13,571 nucleotides of DNA from RGIG3701 sp964438515 (lineage in GTDB: Bacteria > Planctomycetota > Planctomycetia > Pirellulales > Thermoguttaceae): positions 1-13,571 of the forward strand of contig CAYTLK010000101.1 in the NCBI GenBank assembly GCA_964438515.1, read 5' to 3'. Within the stretch, counting starts at the first letter, position 1. The number at the start of each line of letters is the position of its first letter. Position numbers and translations under genes: made by a program. Positions 9,101 through 13,571 of this stretch are shown one piece after another. The notes below the pieces were generated by a model. That model was given only the letters and a program-made list of their open reading frames with translations, was not told where the DNA came from and made no database searches.

Positions 9101-11390
9101 TGTTCCGCTCACGAACAATCAGTACGTTTGGTCGAATTCCCGCAGGAGCAGCGGCGTTTACGAGCTGGATTTGCGCAATCTCATTTCGGATTTCGACGCT
9201 TCGACGCTGGAATTTTTGCTGGTTTCTTCCGGAAGCGGCGGGACTGTGAACGTTTCTTCTGCCGGCGTCCTCACCTTCACGGCTGACGATGCGGCGTTCA
9301 CGACAGACGGTCTTTTGATTACTGTACAGGCGAAATCCAACGCGGTTTCCAGTGCGGCTGACGCTTCGGCGCAGTTCACGATGAAGCTCGTTATTACGGA
9401 AAGTGCGGCGGTTCCGGAAATTACGGACGTGATTTTCGACAGCAAAAACGACTATTTGAAACTCGATGAGGCGGGAAAATATGTGCTGACGCTCACCGAA
9501 ACGACGACGACTTCCGATGCGGCGTCGAGTATGCAGCGTTTTGAAGTTGCGGTGACGAATGCGGACAACGTGCTTTGCGACACGGTCACGATTTTGGTGG
9601 AAAACACGGACGATGCGGACGTTTCCCTCGCGCTTTCGGGCGACAATCTGACGGAGCTGCTGAACGGTTTGCCGGGCGTGAACGCATACGAGCTGGATGC
9701 GTCGGCAGTTTCTCGCACGTCGATCACCATCACTGCGACGAATTCGGTCGGGAGCGGCACAGGCGCGTTCAACGTCGTCGTTTCCGGTGGAGTAACGCTC
9801 GTCCAAGATGAAAGTCTCAGTCCGTACAAAAATCAAACATTCTCTGGAACGCTCACGGAAGACGTGTACGTTGTGGAGTCGGCGCTCGTAAGTGCAACGG
9901 CGGGCGAGGGTTCCGTTCTGACGAGTGGAACGGTGGCGGCCGCAGGTTCCACTTTTACGTACAACGCGTTCAAAGGAGTTCGTTCCGGTTTGAAGAACGG
10001 AACCGATTATACGCAGGAAGACGACGATGACGGCGACACGATTTACACGCTTTTGAAATCCTGTACATTTACGACGAGTGCCGAGATGGAAGCGAAATGC
10101 AGCGTCACAATCGTCTCAATCGGCGCAGGTTCCACACTTGCGGCGGGAACCGTCCTTTCAAAAAGTGCGTCTTTGAAAGTGGTTGATAATTCGGACGTGA
10201 TTGCAATTTACAAAGCCTATTCAGACAAAGGGACGCTTCTGACGTACAACATTCCGTCCAGCACTTTTGAGGCGCTCGGAGTGAGCGTCACGGGGATGGA
10301 AACGCCGAAAATTCCGTCCGACCATGCTATTTCAAGCATCGTGCGCAACACCGACGGCAGTCTGACGGTCTCGTACAAACCGTACCAGCTTCTGCAGGAC
10401 CGTTCGCCGATTGAGGTGACGCTGCAGCTTTCGTCGGGCGAAACGATGACGTATTCCATCGGTTTGAATTACGAACAGCCGTTCTCGCTGCAGTACACGC
10501 TCGCGAGTGCGTCGTCGAGTGCGTCGAGTGTTTCGTCCCTCCCGTCGTCCCTCTCGAAAATCAGTTCCGAAGCGGGAACGTACTACCTCAACATTTGGTG
10601 CCAGTGCAACCTTCCGACGTACTCGCAGGAGTTTCTCGACACGTACGCATTGTGCGTTTTTTCGTCAAAAACCACGCTTTACGTCAATAAAACGGCGGCT
10701 TCCAGCATCAGCGTCATCGGAGGGACTTCGAGCGGCGATCTTGCGGAACATGAAACCACGTGGAGTATTGACGTCACGAACGTTTTTTTCACCAAAGAAA
10801 CTGCGGTGTTGCTCGACGGACTTTACTATCGGCTCGGACAGTTTGTAATCAGCACGACGGGAGCGGACGATCTGACGTTTTCAACCACGCAAGTACTGGA
10901 GTTTGGTTTCCCATTTGAGGAAATTGGGAACACGGAAACGTACATCGGTGTGAGTGCGTCGGAAATCACCAGCAAGCAGATGACGATTGCGACTTCCGAC
11001 ACGATTTCGCGTACCGTTGCAGTAACTTCAGCCGTTGCTGCGCTCGACGTCTCGACGCTTGAGAAAACGATTCCCGTCGTGGAAGAACTCGCGCTCGTTC
11101 CGCAGACCGCCGCCATTGTGACGGTGAATACGGATGAAGATTCGGTCCTTCTGCCGCTCGAAACGGGGACGCTGGAAACGACGGAAAACGACGAGACGAA
11201 TGCGGCGGTTGAGTCGTATTTTGAAGGTTCCGAATCCACCGTCGGATGCACAACGGCCGTTGCGTCGAACATTCTCGACACCGATTTGGTCCTTCAGGCG
11301 CTTGAATCCTCACCGGAAATTCAGAAAGCGGCCGAAGCGCTGACCGACGCCGCCATTTTGGAATCGTTCGGAGACCGCGAGGAGGATTGA
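141..11390 (+). CDS. Giant LEPR-XLL surface protein with dockerin-like module and Ig/cadherin-like repeats
   Basis: The 3749-residue product is very probably an extracellular adhesin, matrix or scaffold protein. Residues 17-35 combine RR basic residues with LESLEPRQMLSA, the planctomycete LEPR-XLL motif; no ordinary hydrophobic signal core is visible. Residues 36-140 look all-beta. Residues 143-154 (DVSGGNEVTEND) and 194-205 (DVDGNGKITRNT) resemble the two dockerin calcium loops, though 51 residues apart rather than the usual mid-thirties. Two Ig-like domains follow to about 483. Residues 484-2370 are repeats of about 433 residues with DxAGN-type Ig-like domains and dystroglycan-cadherin-like domains. 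Residues 2371-3454 are non-repetitive beta domains. A Ser-rich linker covers 3455-3477, a possible cohesin-like fold about 3480-3592, and a helical acidic tail ends in DREED. No LPXTG, membrane helix or catalytic motif was found, so anchoring is unknown. Family assignment of the N-terminus is firm; ligand and function are not known. Confidence 0.93.
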   Translation: MSSKKNSKYQQSHSLNRRMRSMQLESLEPRQMLSAVTFSSENLIESNMFQAVLGNEADSEDTSDRYVILNIATTDGSDFDTANLTITDSSDKEVEIISSKVEGGAASILAKYKLGETYVFEITTDESLTEDPSFNVLFTMAGDVSGGNEVTENDYYTLFGEVNKGLGVNSRFIATYKNIYGVDLSENHYDAIYDVDGNGKITRNTFDTIIAPNYNDKLILTQEITTVPIIKDFEVNGTVPEEVEGQKYTFVTNESKDLTLTGETDAEEMLFTYTTESGTKYSGTIDLTKSGDYKLTSASTTSETITLTYTLNKDGTFSIEFPDGSSSDGSITMELWSDAEHTMDSNTYTLLIDLVAPEMYADDVTIKDAVSFEDVFYIDSKDFTIVVSSSAAEGATLESLKAAMEDKTDGIYIRVYDEKGNEIVKQKLDSSILSEDKDGKLVIADVEAAASLEEGAHTLTVSLTDLAGNVYDSHKVTVKVVVDVTAPVIAVDGYKPDMHYKDEKEYDAMKVEEDSLTLTATATDSGAVDGSTVTITCKQNGETVKAASTTDGKYVFDFTLTDGLNTIVFTAVDSAGNTSTKTCLVYFATELTLSDAGETLQEDGFTQKYSTTESDYKTLDLYSYFNYNAGLTFTASSSNTDLVTTTVGDDGKLSFTYKKTPEEGETLTSKITVTAKNALGETCELTFTLNYVRSAAVEYWTDSAIKDDYAESSLADVEHIISSDKIVFTGTLTVPDGSKGILLNVYEGDETIYSSVDLQKSSTDTDFEYTYDEKTGKFTLTLSNLEDGKYTLRAFDASLDEDLVQNVDVYVNTTAPDVVPAIASSETSVKKNPEFTLTSKGTPNELDSTLGTWAQIYVTKSTETTSTLYAQAKYDTKTNAFGALEYLLKDALKDGTYTFTVQTIDAAGNTTDGNSLTIVIDSAAPTISVPSYVLNYHYNDKTNYDSMLAEDPNFKFEVTVKDAEGSDVTLTCKHNGNAVTGVKSEDGTWTFNYTLQAGINEIIFTAVDAAGNSAAKTCWVYCSAAVSLTDEGNALQENGLKQEYSENQEDYETVDLSKMFNYGNKLSFKVTSSDSSAATVTVSDDGILSFKYPTTPAAGETQTADISIVATDSLKNECTLKFKLTYIRVSEFLTDVTVENDYASKSLADVDHIIAQKTMKITGTLDLPDGASALQMTVMRNAETIYSDVNLLESGTVGDLEYTYDPETGAFSLVLNNSDDGIYNFEVFLPDQAEDTRQKMTVVVDTTVPGVTGTITSPEFTNKNPEITLSQTGTLNDLDQTLGAWIEIYITNSSGTTAPYARTVFDAETKTIGALEYIITSPVADGTYTLSVRTIDAAGNVAELEGSSITVTVDRTLPAVTVTGYTENYNYEDEENFDSMLVKDSALKLTASAKDANLSTFVCTQNGSVVEGTLNEDGSYTFTYTLTEGLNTIVFTATDRAGNTTVKTCKVVFQDVPTLTETGKTLSSTGFVQAASDESADNKTIDLKKLFEYNGTLNYKAESSNTDLVDVAVSSDGILSFTYKSTPKEEEELTSKITVTAENASGKTCSMSFTLTYVSDSQAPKWLNTTLESNVSESSLADVEYILASNKIHFTGTLFDASGIVSAGMNIARNGTTIYENIDLLQNSGADADYIYTYNAETGTFEFLLSGVESGEYVLRIYGKDSKGNQSSIEADDDQKVSVVVDLEAPTITAGMEVVKTGTSDAVVKNNPKFTLSASGTPSTLDAKYGTWAQIYVEAEGGDVLYAQAQYDTKTGAFGELTYIYTDALAEGSWNFRIVTVDAAGNKTETEGSSKEILIDKTAPVIDAGGYDADYDSSDYGTYKREGTNHDSMYLTEDYLEDGKYDLGIVAEDASDVTFVVTIFHSSTGETDTQTETEFVPLEYGLNTVVVTATDAAGNSSSKTYKIYCNDSPTTKDYGAWLESNDFTQLSGAAKKTLKLSDCLTDTKELQFSFENLDEESGDVTVKLLNGVMSFTYRSLEDGEDSYYNSLCVTATDEFGETYEMYFSAVYSLDLYPPEWQNLELVGNPGLTSSVLATNKNDISLTGTLYDLSAIKQAELDVIFNEGKADEVTVIDSLNLLKSSSGTTLNGLKYSYEYVESTWFEGGSFKLQIYKEDGTLVNEGLYTCYIAGKDSAGNDSINDDDTDEQAVEILVDQTAPEVTAGIALIQTGSSTASVNANPTFNVSFSGTSSDTYGTWVEIYRITKTTSLDKDGNTITSEKETLYASGQYKNGACTLKYVSTTLAEGAYEFRVQTVDAAGNVNAPKDRLNVTIDKTIPTFVLFSPTNATIKDGALYTNSAALLVNYTASETDVTMYYSANADRSEAVKYDAEAGAPLVFGSNTLYFWLVDGAGNVGTSTVRTVVVVRNTVPTIVDGAAPLADVTVDFPAESDPTYTLTLSKSALQGKVTDADLESGDKLSYDFLFALPSGADAGIITMKWAEDEAGENYVLTFTFNDYATARSLSTLGTVSFVVKDSYGEAPVDEAGILTFDLKKNTLPVEVVATEISVSQNETASYDFNMNAIFSDPQGNAWKVTSYKIFVNDVEITENVSLSADGQHILWTPTTDTQSAVYGKYGNFVIEAAAANVDEDGNVISGTETAKQKITASIVWSGYSVSQAAADESIALTEGADPFSSAYTEYFTVSNAFDESLAWGNYTVAVSDLKFSVSASGQQVFGWSINEDGSRNSHYSSIFSSAPTISDAGVITFALNTYAYGSASLNFSAGWTQDGVSVSSNTASVSISVANAVAAPHTVVKDADFSIKTGTLEVDFTKDCDGSSDEGSVVFYGWTIDSISAGFEAGFSEDKSYLVIRDADSNSYSYHFSITTSESASNRVTLTRAGVYDSEGKEITDGTFWNNLDGVTLNTTYKIQNSTTEALGSNSCSITFRGLALDLTTSGTRSSSAQEVSADLLKGMNLDSNVWTVTEMKSDTENVTWTDGKFHIAAGWYGTATFTCAIQNSGAGITDSSTITLTIPSANLTPTWKQDVPLTNNQYVWSNSRRSSGVYELDLRNLISDFDASTLEFLLVSSGSGGTVNVSSAGVLTFTADDAAFTTDGLLITVQAKSNAVSSAADASAQFTMKLVITESAAVPEITDVIFDSKNDYLKLDEAGKYVLTLTETTTTSDAASSMQRFEVAVTNADNVLCDTVTILVENTDDADVSLALSGDNLTELLNGLPGVNAYELDASAVSRTSITITATNSVGSGTGAFNVVVSGGVTLVQDESLSPYKNQTFSGTLTEDVYVVESALVSATAGEGSVLTSGTVAAAGSTFTYNAFKGVRSGLKNGTDYTQEDDDDGDTIYTLLKSCTFTTSAEMEAKCSVTIVSIGAGSTLAAGTVLSKSASLKVVDNSDVIAIYKAYSDKGTLLTYNIPSSTFEALGVSVTGMETPKIPSDHAISSIVRNTDGSLTVSYKPYQLLQDRSPIEVTLQLSSGETMTYSIGLNYEQPFSLQYTLASASSSASSVSSLPSSLSKISSEAGTYYLNIWCQCNLPTYSQEFLDTYALCVFSSKTTLYVNKTAASSISVIGGTSSGDLAEHETTWSIDVTNVFFTKETAVLLDGLYYRLGQFVISTTGADDLTFSTTQVLEFGFPFEEIGNTETYIGVSASEITSKQMTIATSDTISRTVAVTSAVAALDVSTLEKTIPVVEELALVPQTAAIVTVNTDEDSVLLPLETGTLETTENDETNAAVESYFEGSESTVGCTTAVASNILDTDLVLQALESSPEIQKAAEALTDAAILESFGDREED
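1590..7250 (+). repeat. Intragenic array of ~1.3-kb modular repeats (protein level)
   Basis: The repeat unit has four beta domains, here called a to d. Domain a contains SSLADVE..I and FTGTL. Domain b contains GTWAQIYV, LYAQA.YDTKT and TIDAAGN. Domain c contains NYDSML, a TC..NG strand, and GLNTIVFTA followed by KTC. Domain d contains TIDL..LF and VSDDGILSFTY. A half unit (c-d) covers about 1590-2228. Full units cover about 2229-3527, 3528-4826 and 4827-6188. A last partial unit (a, b and a worn c) covers about 6189-7250. The aligned residues W700, L1133 and W1566 are exactly 433 apart; the next equivalent, W2020, is 454 on, so the fourth unit has diverged in length. Similarity is clear in protein but only patchy in DNA, which suggests old duplications under selection rather than recent copying. 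Confidence 0.88.
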
Positions 11391-11401
11391 ACCCATCCGT
11401 G

Positions 11402-11424
11402 CGATTTTCCCGAAGGGGGAATCG
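11402..11424 (+). terminator. Hairpin just after giant gene stop
   Basis: CGATTTTCCC (11402-11411) pairs with GGGGGAATCG (11415-11424) around a GAA loop, giving 10 pairs including two G-U wobbles. It begins 12 nt after the TGA of the giant gene. No T-run follows, only TGTGTAAAA, so it is a weak candidate for an intrinsic terminator. It could instead protect the mRNA 3' end or affect what ribosomes do at the TGA. Confidence 0.4.
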
Positions 11425-11434
11425 TGTGTAAAAC

Positions 11435-11470
11435 GGAAGCCGAAGCGGAAGCGGAAACGGAAGCGGAAAC
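11435..11470. repeat. Hexamer tandem repeat (GGAAGC/GGAAAC)
   Basis: Six head-to-tail hexamers run GGAAGC, CGAAGC, GGAAGC, GGAAAC, GGAAGC, GGAAAC. The period is two codons, and in the reading frame of the giant gene the array reads as Glu alternating with Ala or Thr. It lies 45 bases beyond that gene's TGA, so it is formally non-coding unless the stop is read through. Confidence 0.8.
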
Positions 11471-11502
11471 GGTGGAACGACGCGGTTGAATTTTAAAGCA
11501 AG

Positions 11503-11542
11503 GAGCGTGTGCGTTATTCATGTTCGAAAAACGTACACGCTC
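11503..11542. terminator. Hairpin between convergent genes, likely bidirectional terminator
   Basis: GAGCGTGTGCGTT (11503-11515) pairs with AACGTACACGCTC (11530-11542), giving 13 pairs with one G-U wobble and a 14-nt loop. It starts 17 nt beyond the stop codon of the minus-strand gene and lies about 110 nt beyond the stop of the giant gene. This is where transcripts from both sides must end. T-runs on either side are poor, so factor-independent termination is not assured. Confidence 0.55.
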
Positions 11543-11559
11543 TGATTCTGTGTTTGAAA

Positions 11560-13020
11560 TTAATACAGTGTTATTTTTCCGATTTTGCAGCGGCGCTGAC
11601 CGTCGTCGTCGGCGAGCGGAAGCGCGATTTCAGGCGTTCCGTCGCGCTGTCCCACGGAAACGTACACGTCGTAAGTTCCAGGTTTCGTCGTCGGCGCGAT
11701 GCGTCCCGCCGTGAACGTGCTTACGTGTTCCTGCGTCGGAATTGCGTCTGTCGGTCCGGTTTCGAGGGTCCGAACGTCGAACGTTTCGTCAGAAAGAACT
11801 GCAACGATTCCTCCCTTTTCGTCTTTAAGCGTCAGCGTCATAAATCCGCCTGGATAGCACGGCGCAACTCCGACGTTCGCCCACACGCTTCGAACCGAAA
11901 ACGGTTTCCCAATCTCCGCTTTTTCTGGAAGTTCCAACTCACGCAGCTGAATTCTGTACCCTAAACGAAGGTTGATTTTTCGGATGGTTTCTTTGCAATT
12001 TTCCCATTCTTCCTGCGGCCACCAGTGGATCGACATGTAGGCGGCGTGATATTCTTCGACGGACTGAATCAGCAGCGCCTCGTCCCACGCATCCTTTTTG
12101 AGGGAGCTTCCGTAATGTTCGTGTTCGAGAATCACCGGGAGCGTCCGCCAGAAACGGTCGGCCATATCGGCGTGATACCACATGTTGGGAGATTTTTGTA
12201 CTAAAATACTGTCGTCGCGCAGCGAAACGCCTTTGGAACGCGCGTAATCGGTTACAGGATAGACGCCCGTCCGGTTTGAGGGGCCGTCCACGTCGTCGCT
12301 GATGCACAAAAGCGTGTCGGGAAAGGCTGCGGCGTGCATATCGATGTGTGTTTTTACGACTCGCAGCGTTTCTTCCGGATTGAGGCGCGAGCTGCCGCCC
12401 GTGTGTCCCTCGCCCCACATTCCGAAGGTTCCGACGTCGATGAACGCGACGTTTGGATTTCCGTTGTAACGTTTTCCTGCGGCGCTGAGAAAGTTTTGAA
12501 GTTTTTCGAGATAAATCGGGTCGTCGAAGACGGGATCCACGAATTTTCCGTTCTCGCAGGGTCCCTCACCCCAATTATAACGGCAAAATTTCGCGCCTGC
12601 GTCGAAAACCCACTTTGGAGTTGCGTATTCGATCCAGTTTTCGGAAGTGGTGAAGCGGAAACAGACTTTTTTCCCTTCCGCAATCCATCTCTGAGCGGGC
12701 GTGTCGAGAATCGCCCAGTTAAACTTTCCCTCTTCCGGTTCCATCATCGACCATGGAATCCGCAAATAGACGGCGGAACACCCTTCGAACCAGTTCAGCG
12801 CATCGGACGGTTCCAGTTTACTGCCGTAATTGTACGGAACGTTTGAGTAAAAATGCATCGTCCACCCCATATCGGGATTGATGAGCGCCTTTCCAGTATC
12901 TTCCAGAACGATTTTCTGAATCCCGTTTCCGTCCTGCGCCTCGAGAGAGCCGACGAGAGAGAAAATCAGAAGAAAAAAGACTGAAAAATGGGTAAAATGT
13001 AAAGGATGGGTAGTTTTCAT
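11560..13020 (-). CDS. Secreted DUF4874/DUF4832-type TIM-barrel protein, putative glycoside hydrolase
   Basis: The 486-residue product has a clear Sec signal peptide: K2, a hydrophobic core at about 12-24, and probable cleavage after LEA (28). The mature N-terminal part resembles the DUF4874 barrel, with INPDMGW (47-53), then YLRIPWSMMEPEEGKFNW (a strand-helix pattern typical of beta-galactosidase-like barrels) and GTFGMWGEGH, in which E204 sits where clan GH-A enzymes carry the acid/base. LEHEHYG (E299/E301) is a possible site for a second catalytic residue. Residues about 355-486 form a DUF4832-like beta-sandwich with WANVGVAPCYPGG and a closing GKITL strand. The start at 13020 is preferred over a longer form from 13077 because it gives a proper signal peptide and has an AAGGAA site. 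Substrate is unknown; hydrolase activity is inferred from fold motifs only. It probably acts in the periplasm or outside the cell. Confidence 0.85.
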   Translation of the reverse strand: MKTTHPLHFTHFSVFFLLIFSLVGSLEAQDGNGIQKIVLEDTGKALINPDMGWTMHFYSNVPYNYGSKLEPSDALNWFEGCSAVYLRIPWSMMEPEEGKFNWAILDTPAQRWIAEGKKVCFRFTTSENWIEYATPKWVFDAGAKFCRYNWGEGPCENGKFVDPVFDDPIYLEKLQNFLSAAGKRYNGNPNVAFIDVGTFGMWGEGHTGGSSRLNPEETLRVVKTHIDMHAAAFPDTLLCISDDVDGPSNRTGVYPVTDYARSKGVSLRDDSILVQKSPNMWYHADMADRFWRTLPVILEHEHYGSSLKKDAWDEALLIQSVEEYHAAYMSIHWWPQEEWENCKETIRKINLRLGYRIQLRELELPEKAEIGKPFSVRSVWANVGVAPCYPGGFMTLTLKDEKGGIVAVLSDETFDVRTLETGPTDAIPTQEHVSTFTAGRIAPTTKPGTYDVYVSVGQRDGTPEIALPLADDDGQRRCKIGKITLY

Positions 13021-13030
13021 TTTTTGGATA

Positions 13031-13036
13031 TTCCTT
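13031..13036 (-). promoter_or_regulatory. Ribosome binding site of DUF4832-type gene
   Basis: Read on the minus strand, AAGGAA lies 10 nt ahead of the ATG at 13020-13018. It decides the start: an upstream in-frame ATG at 13077 would add 19 residues, including three arginines, ahead of an otherwise well-formed signal peptide. Confidence 0.6.
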
Positions 13037-13114
13037 GAAAAAAATTGAAGACGTAAACAGGCCGCATCTCGCCGCATCCTCGTAGAATCTTACGAAAATC
13101 CGAACGATAAATGA

Positions 13115-13142
13115 ATTATACCCTTCCATCCCGAAAAAACAA
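13115..13142 (-). promoter_or_regulatory. Predicted sigma70-type promoter for DUF4832-type gene
   Basis: On the minus strand, TTGTTT (13142-13137) and a perfect TATAAT (13120-13115) are separated by 16 nt. Transcription would start near 13108 and leave an untranslated leader of roughly 90 nt before the ATG at 13020. The -10 box is consensus, while the -35 box matches only in TTG. Planctomycete promoters are less well defined than those of E. coli, so this is a consensus-based prediction. Confidence 0.5.
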
Positions 13143-13199
13143 GGGGTTGAAAATGAAAAAAAAGGATTGAATTCTTAAAACCTTTCTGTTCTGTTGAAA

Positions 13200-13228
13200 T
13201 CGGGACACGGAGAGTGTTTCTTTCCCGA
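13200..13228. other. Interrupted inverted repeat in divergent intergenic region
   Basis: TCGGGA (13200-13205) pairs with TCCCGA (13223-13228). The stem continues with CAC (13206-13208) and GTG (13214-13216), leaving a one-sided bulge. It lies between the two outward-facing promoters and belongs to neither predicted leader. An operator or a chance structure are both possible. Confidence 0.3.
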
Positions 13229-13241
13229 CAGATGTTTCGTC

Positions 13242-13280
13242 CGGCAAAATCTGGCGCAGAAATTCGAAAAACGGCAAAAT
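13242..13280. repeat. 9-bp direct repeat upstream of right-hand promoter
   Basis: CGGCAAAAT occurs at 13242-13250 and again at 13272-13280, a 30-bp spacing close to three helical turns. The second copy ends 68 bp before the -35 box of the rightward promoter. The spacing and position suit an activator site, but two short copies can also arise by chance. Confidence 0.4.
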
Positions 13281-13347
13281 AGTTTCTTTTTAAGGCGTTT
13301 GGAATCGAAATATGTATTTGTTTTTTATTAAATTGATTCAGGCCCCC

Positions 13348-13376
13348 TTGACCGTATAGAATCCATTCGTTATAAT
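13348..13376 (+). promoter_or_regulatory. Near-consensus sigma70-type promoter for right-hand gene
   Basis: TTGACC (13348-13353) and a perfect TATAAT (13371-13376) are separated by the optimal 17 nt, so 11 of 12 consensus bases match. Transcription would begin near 13383, giving an unusually long leader of about 170 nt before the ATG at 13556. This is the best promoter match in the window. Confidence 0.7.
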
Positions 13377-13452
13377 TTTACTAGAATGGGTCTCGTTTTA
13401 TCAAATTCAGAGTGGGACCAATTTTACCGATATTTTGATTGAATAAACGATG

Positions 13453-13488
13453 GTTCAGACTGAAGAATCAATTTCTTGATTTTTGAAC
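13453..13488 (+). other. Hairpin within the leader of right-hand gene
   Basis: An inner stem pairs 13464-13471 (AGAATCAA) with 13476-13483 (TTGATTTT) around a TTTC loop. An outer stem pairs GTTCA (13453-13457) with TGAAC (13484-13488), with a 6-nt bulge on the left. The stem is AT-rich and its right arm holds a T-run, so it might act as a weak attenuator. It matches no riboswitch class I can recognise. Confidence 0.35.
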
Positions 13489-13543
13489 AAAAAACTTTCA
13501 AACAACTATTAAATATTAATCAATCTTTCCTATTATTTTTATC

Positions 13544-13549
13544 AAGAGG
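13544..13549 (+). promoter_or_regulatory. Ribosome binding site of right-hand gene
   Basis: AAGAGG lies 6 nt ahead of the ATG at 13556, separated from it by a T-rich spacer. It supports a real gene start at the window edge. Confidence 0.6.
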
Positions 13550-13555
13550 TTTTTT

Positions 13556-13571
13556 ATGAATACGAATCGCC
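13556..13571 (+). CDS. Start of a gene cut by the window edge
   Basis: Five codons are visible (MNTNR) before the sequence ends. The well-placed AAGAGG site and the near-consensus promoter upstream make a true gene likely. A short basic start of this kind is common in planctomycete proteins with a prepilin-type leader, but five residues cannot identify a family, so no product is assigned. Confidence 0.6.

Noticed and set aside
10503..10571. Ser-rich stretch considered as a Ser-rich glycosylated stalk domain
   Set aside because: It is only about 23 residues long, which is linker length.
11388..11424. TGA plus downstream hairpin considered as a selenocysteine site
   Set aside because: The residue would sit in an acidic, probably disordered tail with no redox motif, and the GAA loop does not resemble a known bacterial SECIS loop. 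Kept only as a remote alternative.
11509..11964. Plus-strand open frame opposite the 3' part of the DUF4832-type gene
   Set aside because: It overlaps a well-supported gene on the other strand, its product is Arg-rich without any recognisable motif, and it starts inside the terminator hairpin.
13153..13170. Tiny frame MKKKD after an AAGGGG sequence, considered as a leader peptide
   Set aside because: It is only five codons long and lies upstream of the predicted rightward promoter, so it would not be on that transcript. The AT-rich sequence makes such a frame likely by chance.

Overview
The window looks like a piece of a Planctomycetota chromosome (inference). The best evidence is the N-terminus of the largest gene. 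It carries a basic stretch followed by LESLEPRQMLSA, the LEPR-XLL-type motif known from very large planctomycete surface or secreted proteins, and then a dockerin-like pair of calcium loops. The window is gene-poor: two complete genes and the first five codons of a third. Coding sequence favours ACG, TCG and GGA codons, and the intergenic DNA on the right is AT-rich. Genus cannot be told from this sequence.

Layout. Positions 1-140 are the leader of the first gene and hold a phased tandem array of 11-bp units. Positions 141-11390 (+) encode one 3749-residue secreted or surface beta-sandwich protein. In order it has a LEPR-XLL N-terminus, a unique beta domain, an N-terminal dockerin-like module, two Ig-like domains, about four copies of a ~433-residue four-domain repeat, a non-repetitive cadherin/Ig-like half, a Ser-rich linker, a possible cohesin-like domain and an acidic tail. 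Positions 11391-11559 are a convergent intergenic region with two hairpins and a GGAAGC hexamer array. Positions 11560-13020 (-) encode a secreted DUF4874/DUF4832-type TIM-barrel protein, probably a glycoside-hydrolase-like enzyme. Positions 13021-13555 are a divergent intergenic region with a promoter facing each way, a short direct repeat and a structured leader. At 13556 a third gene begins on the + strand and runs off the window.

How the genes may work together. Both complete genes encode exported proteins. One is a giant repetitive adhesin- or scaffold-like protein, and the other is a likely carbohydrate-active enzyme. They are convergent, so they are not an operon, and any joint role is inference. 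The most interesting points are the helically phased 11-bp array ahead of the giant gene, a cysteine pattern kept at exactly 46 and 100 residue spacing in three repeats and lost in the fourth, the possible pairing of an N-terminal dockerin with a C-terminal cohesin-like domain in one chain, and an open in-frame Glu-Ala tail beyond the giant gene's TGA stop. No RNA gene, CRISPR array, insertion sequence or phage gene was seen.
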